Below, in pieces: positions 24,303 to 36,254 of a stretch of DNA of 64,000 nt. Each line of letters starts with the position of its first letter. Positions within the stretch are counted from its first letter, which is position 1. Under the pieces are notes generated by a model. The model did no database searches and was not told where the DNA came from. It saw nothing but the letters and a program-made list of their open reading frames with translations. The DNA comes from Mimachlamys varia (lineage: Eukaryota; Mollusca; Bivalvia; Pectinida; Pectinidae), in assembly GCA_947623455.1 (NCBI GenBank), contig OX392545.1:24193001-24257000 (forward strand). Reading direction: 5' to 3'. A program made the position numbers and the translations under genes.

Positions 24303-25924
24303 AAGTCGTGTACCCTTTACATGTCACATATTATACGTAAGTACTTATATTTTAGAAAAATGTTTCCACTAAGAAAAAGCTGTGAAACATACCCTGCAGA
24401 ACTATTTGTGACCTTTAATGAAAAAAAGGGGCCCAAACCAGGATCTCAAATCCTTTAGTCAACTGCATGTTGACTCGATAATGTACTTTGAAAAAAGAAA
24501 GTGTTCATACTAATTATTATCTGTATATTGTTGGTTTGTGTGTTTACGGTTGTTGTTGATAAATTGGTGTTTTTTATTGATTGGACAGCTTGTATAAGAA
24601 TGACGTCAGTAGCCACGGTTGTTTGTTTACTGTCATAACAAACTAAAACAGATACAATTGTTGTGACAAAACAAATCGGTGTTCGATAATTACTTTTCTA
24701 ATCCTAATTACATAATATATAAAACCAGATACATTGTATGTTGATTATCTATGAAGTGGAAATTAAATTGGTGATAAAATAGAACATGTATAAGCATTTT
24801 ACCCAATTTCAAAATGTCTGCATTTTAGGGTATCAACTTAGACGACATATTTATACTGACATTTGTTTATCTAGTTTGTATTTATATGCATTTTTATATT
24901 ATCACATATGAGCTTACATTGTCGTAACTTAACATTAATTATGCAAGTATCCAAATATTATCCACATGTTGTGAAGAGCTTAAGAGTAATTTTTCAAATT
25001 ATATAGAGCGTTAAATAAATGTTGTATAATATTATTATTATTATAATTTAGCCGATACATTACATTTGTTCTTACAACACAAGTTTATAAGCCACCAACA
25101 CAATTCAAATGTATAGTCCAAATTCGTTTGGACACATTGTGTGGTAACATCGTAAGTAAGAAATACTATGTTATAAGATGGCCGTCCCTTTAACTGCCGT
25201 GGCGCACACATTGAAGGTTATATCAATGTTATCGCGTTTCATGTTTATCATTCACTACAATCATCACGGCTGCAGGCGCTGACAGAGACACTGAGGAACG
25301 TCTCAGAGATTGTCACGTTCCTGGTTTTGATTTGAGAATCCCCCAGGGAAGTGTCTTTCTTCATCATTCCTAATACAAACTTAGGGGTGACTTTGTTGAA
25401 TGGTAATACCGGTTATGACCTTAGGTAAGAATATATTTAGAGGGTTGCTATGGATTTCCTGTGATTTGTTTGATACATAAGCGACGTGTTTTGAAAAGAA
25501 AGCCGTTTTCCCTGGGGATACTTTGTCAACTATCATCTCAAAATATGTACACCATCACCGATACCCAAACAGACTATGTTGTAGAGCTGTGCAATACATT
25601 CACTACACTGGTTCCGTTTGATGAGGGCAATGTTTTTATTGCACAAACCTTTTTTTCTGTCGTTTGAAAATATGAAATGCTATCAAGGGATAGATATGTG
25701 CTTTCCCTTTTCTCCTTCTCCTAGATATGAATTCTCATTTTTGTGGTAAAGGGACGTCATTGATATCTTTGATTGAAATATTTACTTTATCGGCCCTTTC
25801 TTTGTCTTAAAGTCCTCTTTTCCCAATAAATGTTTTTTACTTTTCACAGTACCTGGATATGCTTCACTCTTTTCTGTGGTTCTTGTTCCTCTCTTGTGAC
25901 AGTACTCATTTGATTTTTGCTTGC

Positions 25925-26035
25925 AGAGCTTTGTCCTTCATGTGATGTTTTCTTTCAGAGCTTTATCCTTCATGTGATGTTTGCTTACAGAGCTTTATCC
26001 TTCATGTGATGTTTGCTTGTAGAGCTTTGTCTTTA
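25925..26035 (+). repeat. 33-bp tandem repeat, about 3.5 units
   Basis: CAGAGCTTTATCCTTCATGT and GATGTTTGCTTA repeat with a 33-bp period; the last unit is partial. Confidence 0.85.
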
Positions 26036-26711
26036 ACATTGCTCTGCCATTTATGTTTAGTTATAACTTACAAGTTTATATCTAAAACTAGAAATTCCCG
26101 CCTAATCGACAAACAACAAAATGCTCAATACTAGGAATAGCGTCTGGTCGCCCGCTGATTGGCAGACAAGATTTAAGTTTTCATTGACAAGAGAATTTGT
26201 CATATTTTAACCATTGCGACGATCATCCAGTTCAATATGCTGAATAAAAGGTTTTTTTCTCAGGCATGCTATCCTAATCTGCTATTAAGCTTATATGATC
26301 TATCTTATTGGGCTTATGTATAGCATATATGCATCTGGTTTAAGACTGTATAATTTAATTTTGCCTATTCCCGCAATGTTAAACTTTTCCAGGTTATATT
26401 GTATAACCTTAAAAATCAGACAACGCAAAAAGTGATGACGTCATATACCTCCATGTTTGGCGCGGTATTTTGTAATCAAACTTCTGATTTGTTGAAGTTG
26501 TTTTGCGGTGGAAGTTATGCACATGGTTGTGTATTTTGCAAATCCATTCGAGTTTTGTTATATTTAATACGAAATCATTGTATAAGACTTATGTCTTATA
26601 TATGTATCTTCGGAATTGAAATTATAAGTAATAACCACAATATTTTTGAGGGTTATACGGTATATACCGAAAAAACTGTGTGTACTTTTTTGCATAAACC
26701 GCTTCGTTACT

Positions 26712-26947
26712 GAATCTGTCGACATAGTAACGTGTGAATCTGTCGACATAGTAACGTGTGAATTTGGCGACATAGTTACGTGTGAATCTGTCGACATGGT
26801 AACGTGTGAATCTGTCGACATAGTAACGTGTGAATTTGGCGACATAGTTACGTGTGAATCTGTCGACATAGTAACGTGTGAATCTGTCGACATAGTAACG
26901 TGTGAATCTGTCGACATAGTAACGTGTGAATCTGTCGACATAGTAAC
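26712..26947 (+). repeat. 24-bp minisatellite with two unit types
   Basis: About ten 24-bp units. Type A has GAATCTGTCGACATAGTAAC; type B has GAATTTGGCGACATAGTTAC. The order is A A B A A B A A A A. The 8-codon period keeps several frames open on both strands. Confidence 0.9.
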
Positions 26948-27423
26948 CTATAAACTGCGTAAGTCTGTTGATGTATAACAAGAAGTGATAATTGTCATTC
27001 ATTCTTAACAATGGTACATACAGGATGATTTAATTAACAATCCATTTATATCACATTGAATATACGCTTGCTTATTTCCTTACCCGCGAGTTACTCTGTT
27101 CCACACCAGATCATTAGGGCGCATTTCTAGATTATAGGTCATTCTGATCGTCTTTGTGAAGTTGTAGGTCAGTTATTTTAAAGGGGGTATTTGTTATTCA
27201 CGTCTATGCGTACTTAGCTAATGACATTTTTATTATATTGAAAGGTAGATGAGGTGTTGTTTGTTTCTTTTATTAAAAACTGTCTTTGAATATACGCAGA
27301 GCTTGTGTAGAAACGTAACTTTACTTGTGATGACCAATATTTTCTTTGAAAATGTCGGCATTAAAGCATAAACTGGTTACTCTTTCGCTTTGGTTGTTCC
27401 CTGTTATTACATAAAAAAAATCA

Positions 27424-27574
27424 AATACGAAAACGTCAACAAATCCATAATCCGAACTCAAAATCGATTGAACTGGGGGCTAAATAAGAACAAAGGAAAG
27501 ATAAACAAAGAAACCTATGTGGGTAAAAAACAAAAGAATTAGACCAAGTGTTCCGGAAGAGTTACGTCCTCTGC
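27424..27574 (-). mobile_element. Family V copy 5, partial
   Basis: The minus strand carries AGAGGACGTAACTCTTCCGG through ACTCAAAATCGATT-type sequence and TTGTTGACGTTTTCG. The 5' half is absent. Confidence 0.7.
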
Positions 27575-27579
27575 TAATT

Positions 27580-28290
27580 GTCCATGATTACCTTTCAAAT
27601 GTTTCCATTGTTCGTTATTCGCTTTACATTTGCCGATGCTAAGCAATACCTTTCATTTTACCAAATACATCAAGTCTAATTGTTACACGGTTCTCCTAAT
27701 CTGTCTGTTGTGCTGTATATTAATATGTTACGTCACACATCTTCCGTTTCCATTATTTAGAACAGGAAGATGGCAACCAATCTTTTCAAATAAACATGTT
27801 ATCAACTTATTCATCTAATGACTGTTTTTGTAAGCATTGAAAACGTGAATTAATAGACGTTCATAATTGTGCTTGTTTTCGACTACTCTATCAAACAGAT
27901 GTGTATGTTGACATTTGCTAATATGAATTTTAATATCTGTTTTCACTTTTTTTTAGGTGATTTATATGTAATAATTTATTTGAACAGTGGAATATATCAA
28001 TTATAAAAAGACGGATTTATTTTATATAACAATGACAATTATCGTTACATTGTTCAATCTGAAGGATTTGATATAAAGGATTTTAATATGATTAATTTTG
28101 ATAAGGAGTCTGTGCAACTTCCTTTGCATAATTATGATTGATGGTTTCCTTTTTGATTTTTTAGTGTTTTCGAAGATCTAATTATTTTCTGAATGCAAAC
28201 GAGATACAACAAATCTTTCTAATATTTCCTCGGACAAACTTATATACTTTTTAATTTGTATTCAAGGACAGGAAAACCTTTATCTTTTGA
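27580..28290. other. Intergenic, nothing recognised
   Basis: AT-rich; no gene or repeat identified. Confidence 0.5.
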
Positions 28291-28292
28291 AT

Positions 28293-28494
28293 TCATAAAT
28301 TGACGGAGTTTTAAGCACCTAGCCCTTCTGTTTCTACATTAATTTAGAAATTTCGTATTCCCACCTTTTGGACCCTATCATCACTGAAGAGTCCTAGGAG
28401 AACGAAACAGCTGTAAGATGCAGTTTAGTTTATGTTTTTTCGGCATACTGTATTATATTACTAAATGAAGCATGTGTGTGTGTTTCGTCTTCTT
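28293..28494 (+). mobile_element. Family H copy E
   Basis: This is a full-length copy. The hammerhead (28378-28421) has CTGAAGA, GAAA and CAGCTGTA intact, one stem II mismatch (GTCC/GAAC), and a weakened stem I whose first pair is A-A. The 3' part of the element has a short deletion before GCATGTGTGTG. Confidence 0.75.
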
Positions 28495-28603
28495 TGAGAA
28501 AGGGGAGCTTATGGTTTCCGCTGAATTAGATACTTCGATATTTTGACAGATATAATTGTTTTGTATGGGGCAAGAGTGCCGTGCTATATGAAATAAATAA
28601 GAG

Positions 28604-28670
28604 AATACAGAAGCGTCAACATAACCATAATCCAAACTCAAAATCGATTAAACCAGGGGCAAAATCGTAG
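28604..28670 (-). mobile_element. Family V 3' fragment
   Basis: Only the 3' terminal ~65 bp are present (minus strand GCCCCTGGTTTAATCGATTT to GTATTCTCT). It lies between family H copies E and F. Confidence 0.7.
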
Positions 28671-28726
28671 TACACGATTTAAAATTATACATAACTAGTT
28701 TAAGTTTACTTATACATTCATTAATA

Positions 28727-28911
28727 AAAGGGGTTTTGAGCACCTGACCCTTCTGCTTCTACATGAATTTAGAAAATTTGGACCATAGCATTACTGAAAA
28801 GTCCTAGGAGGACGACACAGCTGTATGGTGCAGTTTAATTCATTTTTCGGCATACTGTATCTATTACTCAATTTCAAAGGTGCAGCATAAATGTGTGGTA
28901 CGTCATCTTTT
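28727..28911 (+). mobile_element. Family H copy F
   Basis: This copy runs from AAAAGGGGTTTTGAGCACC to GGTACGTCATCTTTT. Core changes CTGAAAA and GACA make the ribozyme (28788-28831) probably inactive. Stem II GTCC/GGAC and CAGCTGTA are kept. It lies 240 bp beyond copy E, with a V fragment between them. Confidence 0.75.
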
Positions 28912-29274
28912 CTTGAAAAGAGCAGCGTATTTGTGTTATGGATGGATTAAAGAGAGTTTAAAGAAAGCACGTTTTATGTCATCTGTGCAATGTTATGTTT
29001 TCAACTCATTTTGAACTGTGACAATTATAGCAATACTGTCATTAAATAACAGCCTGTTGAATGAACAATTCTTGTCTTTTTGCAATTAACAATTCGTGAA
29101 ATTGTTGAGTTTACTTTCTTATAATCTGCTGAATGAACATCTATGTAACTTGTTGAATTAATATCATTTAATTTCTTTTTCTAACTTTTTGAACTAACGT
29201 TTATATCACTTGTCATATTCTATAGGTCGTTTGAAATATTACGTAAAATTCTAAATTGATAAAAAAAAAAAGTT

Positions 29275-29602
29275 AAAGAATATCAAAGCGTCTACAAAAT
29301 CATAATCCGAACTAAAAATCGATAAAACGAAAGGCAAAATAGGAACAAAAATAATACGACCAGGTATTCCGGAGGAGTAAGCGTCTTCTGCTTCATCGAA
29401 AACATCCGCCATGTAAATTTTTGTCACATCCAAGTAAGCATAAAGTTCCCAAAACGAGAACCGAGTATCATTGTCAATTACAACAGGTTAACACATGAAG
29501 GATCATATTCCAAAACGTCCAACTTCATATCACTGAAAGATACAGAATATTTCTCAATTACACAAATATGGTAACCATAAAACTTGCCCATAGTTATGAT
29601 CA
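29275..29602 (-). mobile_element. Family V copy 7
   Basis: A long minus-strand copy from ACTATGGGCAAGTTTTATGG to TTTGATATTCTTT. It keeps an open frame of about 60 codons starting MDVTKIYMADVFDEAEDAYS (minus strand of 29251-29433). Confidence 0.8.
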
Positions 29603-29604
29603 AT

Positions 29605-30510
29605 CAAAGGAAAGAACATCTACATGATATAATATGTTTACGCTAGACCCCATCAAATCTGAGCGACCCTAGCGCTACTTAAAGGTTTCAATACGTCATA
29701 CGTAATATCCGCACAGAAAACAACAGTTGTGTTGAAGGCCTCTTGACAACGACCCAGTAAAATCACGACCAAGACTTCTATGATATCTCATATCCGTAGT
29801 AAGACAGAATTTCACGTCAAATTGTGGAGTCATTGACCTAAGTACCATAACAGGCTATTGTTCTTAGCCAACGCTTGTCAACCCCCGTAAACAAAAATGT
29901 CAATCCCACTTGTGGTGATGACGCTTATTGACTGTTAGGCATCAACATGATATCCAAGGGTTAATTGGGTATGGGTATTAAAGGTTTAAACGACCCGTTC
30001 CTGATACACATATAAATTATAGATATTCCCCTGAATGGCAAAACAAATTTAACATGTAAACAAGCAATCTGACCACAGTTTGATACATGTAATACATGTT
30101 CCCGTCATGAAAGAAAGACAATTTAAAACGATATTCCAAACAACTCATCCTTCATACAAGGCTGAACTTGTCGAGGGGCTTAACAGGACGGGTAACAAAA
30201 ACTTTGCCAAATCTTTCAATTTCACTTTCAGGTATACCTACGATGTTTGCTGAACTAGTCGATCGTATATACTTAACTGAACTTGAGATTAAAGACACAA
30301 GAAACTCTCCCACATCAACTTCCTAAAGTATACCTCTACCTAACTATGACCAACACGGGCAGCTTACTTCTAGATTGTATGATAAACGTGACGATTTCTA
30401 TTTTCCTATCGTGAACTAAACTTCCCCTTTCTTGATAGTAACATCCCTGCTTCTCCATCCTATGGCGTGTATATGTCACAGTTGAATCGTTTTTCTATGA
30501 ATTGCTCTGC
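29605..30510. other. Intergenic between family V copies
   Basis: No gene is seen. Part of this could be the unrecognised 5' region of family V, because the element's true 5' end is not defined. Confidence 0.4.
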
Positions 30511-30514
30511 ATAT

Positions 30515-30952
30515 TGACTTTCGTGATAGATGTCAGCTACTGACAAACAAACTTACAGCACAGGAATTCGAGATATACAGGTTGATGAAGATAATTGGCA
30601 GTTTTATGGTCGCCATCTTTGAACTCATCGAGAAATATTTGTTTCCTTATACGATATGAAGATGGATATTTTTGAGTTTGCTTATAGTGTGCTTACTTGT
30701 TGTGGTTGATGACCCGGTTCTCATTCTTAAAATTGATGTTTGCTGGAATATGACCAAGATTTACATGGCGATGTCGTCGATGAAGCAGAAGACGCTTACT
30801 ATTCCGGAACACCTGGTCTTATTCTCTTGTATTTTTTACATGGGTTTCCATGTATATATTTCCTTTATTCATATTTTGCCTCTCGTTTAATCGATTTTTT
30901 GACATTGGATTATGGTTTTGTTGACCCTTGGATATTCTCTGACTTTTTTTTT
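30515..30952 (+). mobile_element. Family V copy 8, longest
   Basis: This copy shows the extended 5' part (GATGTCAGCTACTGACAAAC) that is also seen at 51385, so the full element is at least 440-480 bp. The DVVDEAEDAYYSG frame is open (30740-31000). An inverted 5'-half copy follows at once. Confidence 0.8.
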
Positions 30953-30954
30953 CA

Positions 30955-31110
30955 TTCCGAAATGAGAACCGTGTCATCATTGTCAATCACAACAAATTAG
31001 CACAATAATGAGAATGCTCAAATACGTCCATCTTTATATCACACAAAGAAGCAGAATAGTTCTGAGACCTAAATGGCGACCTTAAAACTTGCTCATAGTC
31101 CTCATAAAAA
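30955..31110 (-). mobile_element. Family V inverted 5' fragment
   Basis: On the minus strand it runs from ACTATGAGCAAGTTTTAAGG to GGTTCTCATTTCGG, mirroring the start of copy 8. The two together can fold into a hairpin with arms of about 150 bp. Confidence 0.75.
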
Positions 31111-31359
31111 ATGAAGACTACTGATATTAAATTGATAAATTGATACCAGTGTACTTGTTATCATGGTGACCTTTCAGAGACCTATATAGTTAAGTTTGGT
31201 GTATAGATGAAACGAAGGGATACGCCAACCAAGTAAAGGTATGCTTATCACGTAGGTAAAATCACGTGATGTGACAAGTCGATCATGTGTATGGATAACG
31301 ATACGATAACGATAAGACGATAACATGATTAGAAAAGCCAACCACTTCTAAATTAATAA

Positions 31360-31563
31360 ATTAAAGGGGTATCACGCACCCGACCCTTCTGCTTCTACAG
31401 TAGTCTAGAAATTTTGAATTCCCACCTTTTGGCCCCTAGCATTACTGAAGAGTCATAGGAGGACGAAACAGCTGTATGGTACTGTTTAATTCATTTTTCG
31501 GCATACTGTATATATTACTAAATTTAAAAGGTGCAGCACATGTGTGTGTTACGTCACTTTTGA
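31360..31563 (+). mobile_element. Family H copy G
   Basis: This is a full-length copy with an intact catalytic core (CTGAAGA, GAAA, CAGCTGTA) at 31439-31482. Stem II has three pairs plus one mismatch (GTCA/GGAC). Stem I uses two G-T pairs and has one C-A mismatch. It is among the better-preserved ribozyme copies. Confidence 0.8.
31439..31482 (+). ncRNA. Hammerhead ribozyme motif, intact core
   Basis: CTGAAGA, GAAA and the palindromic CAGCTG followed by TA are all present. Stem II keeps three of four pairs. Stem I (GCATTA/TGGTAC) has one mismatch. Activity is less certain than for 56603-56646. Confidence 0.55.
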
Positions 31564-31564
31564 T

Positions 31565-33580
31565 AAGTCGATCATGTTACTGTACATCAATGACGAGACT
31601 TGATATTCAGCACAATCGCTAAGTTCACCAGTTACTTGGGTTCATGTGTCGATCACATGATCAGGTGTATTGGTCACGAGGGCAAGGTCGTTTCAGCTTC
31701 AGTCACGTGGTACTTTTATGTTAATTGCTAATGTCGTGCGTTTGATAAATAAACTGAACTATGATAAAGTGGTTCTAGATTACATCATCATTAATGCCTG
31801 GGCGTGTCGATAACAGACTGCACGCCCGCTATCAAATATGGTCATTGGTCATTTATTGTTACCTTAACGACCAATTACACGTCACTCAAATCTCGTTTAC
31901 TCGTGATTACAAAATATCAGATAAGATTCATAAATATGTATTAATATTTTTCTCAGACACACCTGTATTTTCCCCGGACAGGTATATTAAAATGTTTTAC
32001 CAAAGCCTTGTCAACTTCATTTCTGACCATCAGAAAGATTTAAAACGCGGATTACATTTTTATAAAAGTTTGTTTCATATAAAATATAAAAATGCATAAC
32101 GTATGTTCAGATTGAAAGTATAAATGTGGAAACAATACAATTGATGACTGATGAAAACGAGTTGAGTGTGGAAAATTTATGTTAAAAGAAGAACAAGTAA
32201 CAAGAAACTAAACGGAAAAAAGATACAAATTTACGATGATGATCTTGTAACTAGTCTGATACCACCTTGATAATATCAACATTATGCCTGTATGTATGCG
32301 TGCTTGCTTGAGATGTATTGTGTTCTGATGGTTGTGGGACCAAGCTTCCAACAAAATCTTTTACAGTTTTGGTAAGAAATACACTTTCTGCGTGGAAGAA
32401 TGTTTAGTGCTCAACCAATCCACTCAAAACCCATACAAGGCTAAATAGAATAAAAGACATTTTTTGTAATGAGCATTTATTTGGTTCCATACCAATGGCA
32501 TAGCCACTTTTCAAAGATATTTTAATTTTTTTTTCTTTACCATGAACTTTACACATTATTCTTGTTTCAGAATAAGGAAATCTAAAACAACAAAAACAAA
32601 AATAAGCTATTTATGCTACATTGTATAGATTTATTAATGACAATTTAATATGTATAAATAATGTTCACCCTTTTTAATTATACTATTTATTTTTTTTTCA
32701 CCGAGACAATCTATTACAGATTTGTCTTTCATTCCTATCACAATAGATGCGTCTACCATGCTTATATTGCATTGTTAGAGCCTATTAAAACATAACATTC
32801 CCAACGCTTAATTAAAAATACATACATCGATAGAACATCAAAACAGAGAAGTGGTCGCGAGCGATTCCAGCTCACGCGCACCGTGCACGGTCGACACTCA
32901 TTAATATACCTTATCGGCCAGACCATCTTAAAGCCCGGAAGTAGATAATGTTGTCGGGCTTGTCATGTTCCCCGAGGTGTTTGTGTCGTTCTAACGGCCC
33001 ATACCAGGTCCCCGTGTACTCGATACAGATTGCATCGGCAAATCGTCTTAATATTTGAGCTGTTTGACCAGGGGTCTCAGCAGCTTAACAAATAGCTAAC
33101 GTAATTTGTCTGAAACGAGATGCTTGAAAAAATATTTTAAATCAACAATTGCGTAAATGTTCCTTGTCGTTTGGCGAACTATCAGAAAACATCAACGGGG
33201 TAGTTTTTAAGTATATCATTCCATACTAGTTATTAATATATCAAGTTATATCATGTTAAGCTGACAAAATTTTACTTAAAGGCACATGTGATCGGGACAG
33301 GTGATTACTTGTATTTTTTTTTTATTGGCAATCTTTGGGTTTTTCCATGAAAACAGCAATGTTTTAACCGCCGTTCAATTTATTTATTTTCTTTTTTTTT
33401 CTATTTTTCTTTTCAAACAGCAAGCAATCGTACTTCTTTCCTGAAGATTAGAACTGATAATCAGTGCACTTTAATAACACGTTCGTGTAGGTGATTTCTG
33501 AGTACATTCATCATGAACATGTGCATGTGTATCCCTCAAAGTTCGTGTTTGTCAATGTTTGTCGTCCATTGCTCTACAGG
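31565..33580. other. Intergenic with a GC-richer patch
   Basis: 32850-33080 is clearly richer in G+C and CpG than its surroundings (for example CACGCGCACCGTGCACGG) but has no sustained ORF on either strand. It may be a regulatory element or conserved noncoding block. Elsewhere nothing is seen. Confidence 0.35.
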
Positions 33581-33810
33581 GTAGTCCGATGGCTCAGTAG
33601 GTAGTACAACCACCTTTCACAAAGAGAGCTTGGACTCGTACCTGAACAGTTGTTGGGTCGCGATGCCCTTGTACACTGTTGTTTTCTCTATGTACTCCGG
33701 TTTTCTCCAACACCAAGAAACTCTACGCATTTCCACACAGGCCAAACATGCTGATTCATATCAGCTGAAATCAATAAATTTTTAAGTGCTTCTGACATTT
33801 GCAATGCTTT
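33581..33810 (+). mobile_element. tRNA-derived SINE, type 3
   Basis: A head with box A-like TGGCTCAGTAGG (33589-33600) and a degraded box B (GGACTCGTACC) leads to a central TGTACTCCGGTTTTCTCC (33691-33708). The tail is AATAAATTTTTAAGTGCTTC. The central motif resembles that of type 2, but the tail is different. Confidence 0.7.
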
Positions 33811-34693
33811 GCAAAAAAAATTACAATACCTCTAAAAAGAGAACTTTAAGATGTAAGAATGGGAAAGAGAATGATGTGTTATCATATAAAATCAACATTA
33901 ATTTTGTAATATTGCTGACACTTCTTCTTCCTGTTTTTTTTTATTTATTTTAAACGAAAGATGAATTGACGAGATCTGAGAAACAATCAGAGGGACACCT
34001 GCCGTTTACAAAGTATAAAAGTCAACCTGTCTAATATAAAGCATTATTTCTAGCACGATAACGTATTTCGATTGTAAGATATGTTTTCTAGTATCAAGAT
34101 TCTCAGAATTTATTGGGTCATTTTGACCAATAAATTGCTGAACCTGTGTTTTTAATAAGTCATTATTTTAATTAATTCTTGGTATTGAAACGTTTTCTTA
34201 AAAAGCAAAAGAAAAAGAAATTCCCTGAAACGCTTCCGTGCCACCAGATTTCCACCGCCGGTTCTAATGCTGTTTATGCAGTAACATGTGTTTTATTGTG
34301 ATCACAAGGTGGGCCATAGTCGTAACAACATTATTTATTAAGATCAATCAAACATGTTTAAGCCAATCAAATTACTGTACATTTGCAAGACATACAGCAT
34401 TGCAAATTATAAATTGATTTTTATGGTTTTGTTGACATATTACATAGGCACATGTAGAGCAGGAACACTAGTTTATTTGTATTTTAAAGAAAATATTATG
34501 GTACAGTTTTGTGTACGCTGATTAAACTGCAAATTGTTATCAAAGTCTTAAGTAGTGAAGCGGGGATCCTTAACACATATTAGGACACGTGTTATTGATG
34601 ACGTCAAAAGTTAACAGGTCGCATTGTGACGTCATATATCATGATTTTGTTTTAATTCTAGATGTGATAATACGCTCACTGTTGCTTTTTTCA

Positions 34694-34893
34694 CCAAGGC
34701 GGCCGGGGTTCGATTCCCCGAGCGGACGTGAAAAGGTGTATGGGAGTCACCTGCAATGTGGGTTTTCTCCGGGTACTCCGGTTTCCTCCCACAAAAGGAC
34801 CCCTCATGCGCTGACATCAGGGCTAACAAGAGTGATTATTATAAGTTGGATAACGTGTTTCATAATTGTTGTAAAATAAATAAAATTTATATT
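34694..34893 (+). mobile_element. tRNA-derived SINE, type 2, 5'-truncated
   Basis: It starts inside the tRNA head (box B GGTTCGATTCC at 34707-34717) and then has GGGTTTTCTCCGGGTACTCC and CGGTTTCCTCCCAC. It ends with the same ATAATTGTTGTAAAATAAAT tail as the copy at 8279-8523. Confidence 0.85.
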
Positions 34894-35799
34894 ATATATC
34901 TGGTATCGTGGTTTCAATAAAATATTAACAGACAGACAGACATTATCTATGTGTCCTCGGCACACCGTTCGGCAATCGGACAGTACGCAATTAGCCCCGT
35001 ATCATTGTGATTTAAACGCATTCTGAAATAACAATGGCGTGTTGTCTAATGATTAAATTTGTCATTTTGATCTATGCGACATAAACAGTCCATGTTGCTT
35101 TGGAAACCGTTTCTCTGCAATCCAGTTAAGATTGGAGTTGCTATGGTAACGGTAGAATTTTAACTGCTTCAGTAGTGTTTAAGACACTGGTAAGAAGTGA
35201 TATTGTCTGAAAGAGAATACAGTATATCACACACACATACTTATTGGATATCAGTCAATCCCCCCAGTGCAGCCTACAGTATATAGAATATAGTCTAATT
35301 TCTTTTATTATATCTATAAATTGTTTTTTGATTAAATATTGTTTTCATTCCCGAACCGTAGAGATATATCTTTCAAATCTCGTTTAGTTTAAGTCCATAA
35401 GTTGTTTATTTATGTGTGTATACTGTATGTGGATTGTTGTCATATATTTGTATACAGACGTTGTCCAAAGTCAATATCCCAACCTGTCTCTCTTCTCCAG
35501 CTTAGCAAGTACTGACTGCATAGACATACACACATTTAATCAAAGGCTTGCAGACTGTTAGTTGTCTTAATTATGGCGTCGTCTCTAGAATCATAAAACT
35601 TATTATGAATCAATTATATCAGATTATGACACAAATGGAAGTTGGCAAACGTCGCATTCCGTTCATGCACATTAAAGTTTCTTTTTATGTTGAATAAACA
35701 ATGACAGCTCCACATCACTATCAGTGATATGATATGAATCATAATATTTAACTTACTTAAAAATGTAAAAAAAAAAAGTGACGAAGAATAAAAAGTTGC

Positions 35800-35900
35800 T
35801 CATATTGAAAAACGCCCACCTTCATATCATACAAGGATAAAGACTATTTCTCAATTGATACCAAAATGCTGATCATAAAACTTGCTCATAGTCTTCACAA
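35800..35900 (-). mobile_element. Family V 5' fragment
   Basis: The minus strand reads GACTATGAGCAAGTTTTATG through GAAATAGTCTTTATCC and TGATATGAAGGTGGGCG. The 3' half is missing. Confidence 0.7.
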
Positions 35901-36065
35901 ATCTGCATCTCTTGAATTCTAGTGCCGTTTTCTATTTTGTACTGGTATCTATACATATATATAGTGTATCGTATAATCTGAACACAGAAAAATTAATTCA
36001 ACTAAATTAGTATATGTTAACAGCAAGAGAATCCAAGCCGGTCACGTATAATCTTACTAGACACA

Positions 36066-36250
36066 GGATATAGAGGACATCTAACAGTGTCTTCAGTAAT
36101 ACCAAATATATGTTACGACTGGGGCTGCTGTTAGATATTCTATTTATTACATTGCATTTTTATAGCAAAATCTATAGTGGCAGCTTTTGATTTTCCTAAA
36201 TGTCATTTGTAAACAGCGTTCTGGTTGGTCAAATCACCTAGTAAAATTGT
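36066..36250 (-). mobile_element. Foldback-type element, one arm mostly lost
   Basis: The minus strand matches 62375-62582: TTTGACCAACCAGAACGCTG, GCTATAAAAATGCAATGTAA, and CTGAAGACACTGTTAGATGT. The second inverted arm seen at 62.5 kb is absent here. Confidence 0.65.
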
Positions 36251-36254
36251 AATA

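Larger units (their letters stand above)
24310..27420. other. Intergenic with two minisatellites
   Basis: Only the 33-bp and 24-bp arrays were recognised. A full ATGACGTCAT palindrome (CRE-like) lies near 26434, with no adjacent gene. Confidence 0.45.
33815..36065. other. Intergenic with one SINE
   Basis: Apart from the SINE at 34694 and the family V fragment at 35800, nothing is recognised. Two TGACGTCA-type sites lie at about 34598 and 34628. Confidence 0.45.

Noticed and set aside
26399..27011. ORFs of 104-129 codons on both strands
   Set aside because: Produced by the 24-bp period of the minisatellite, which keeps several frames open at once.
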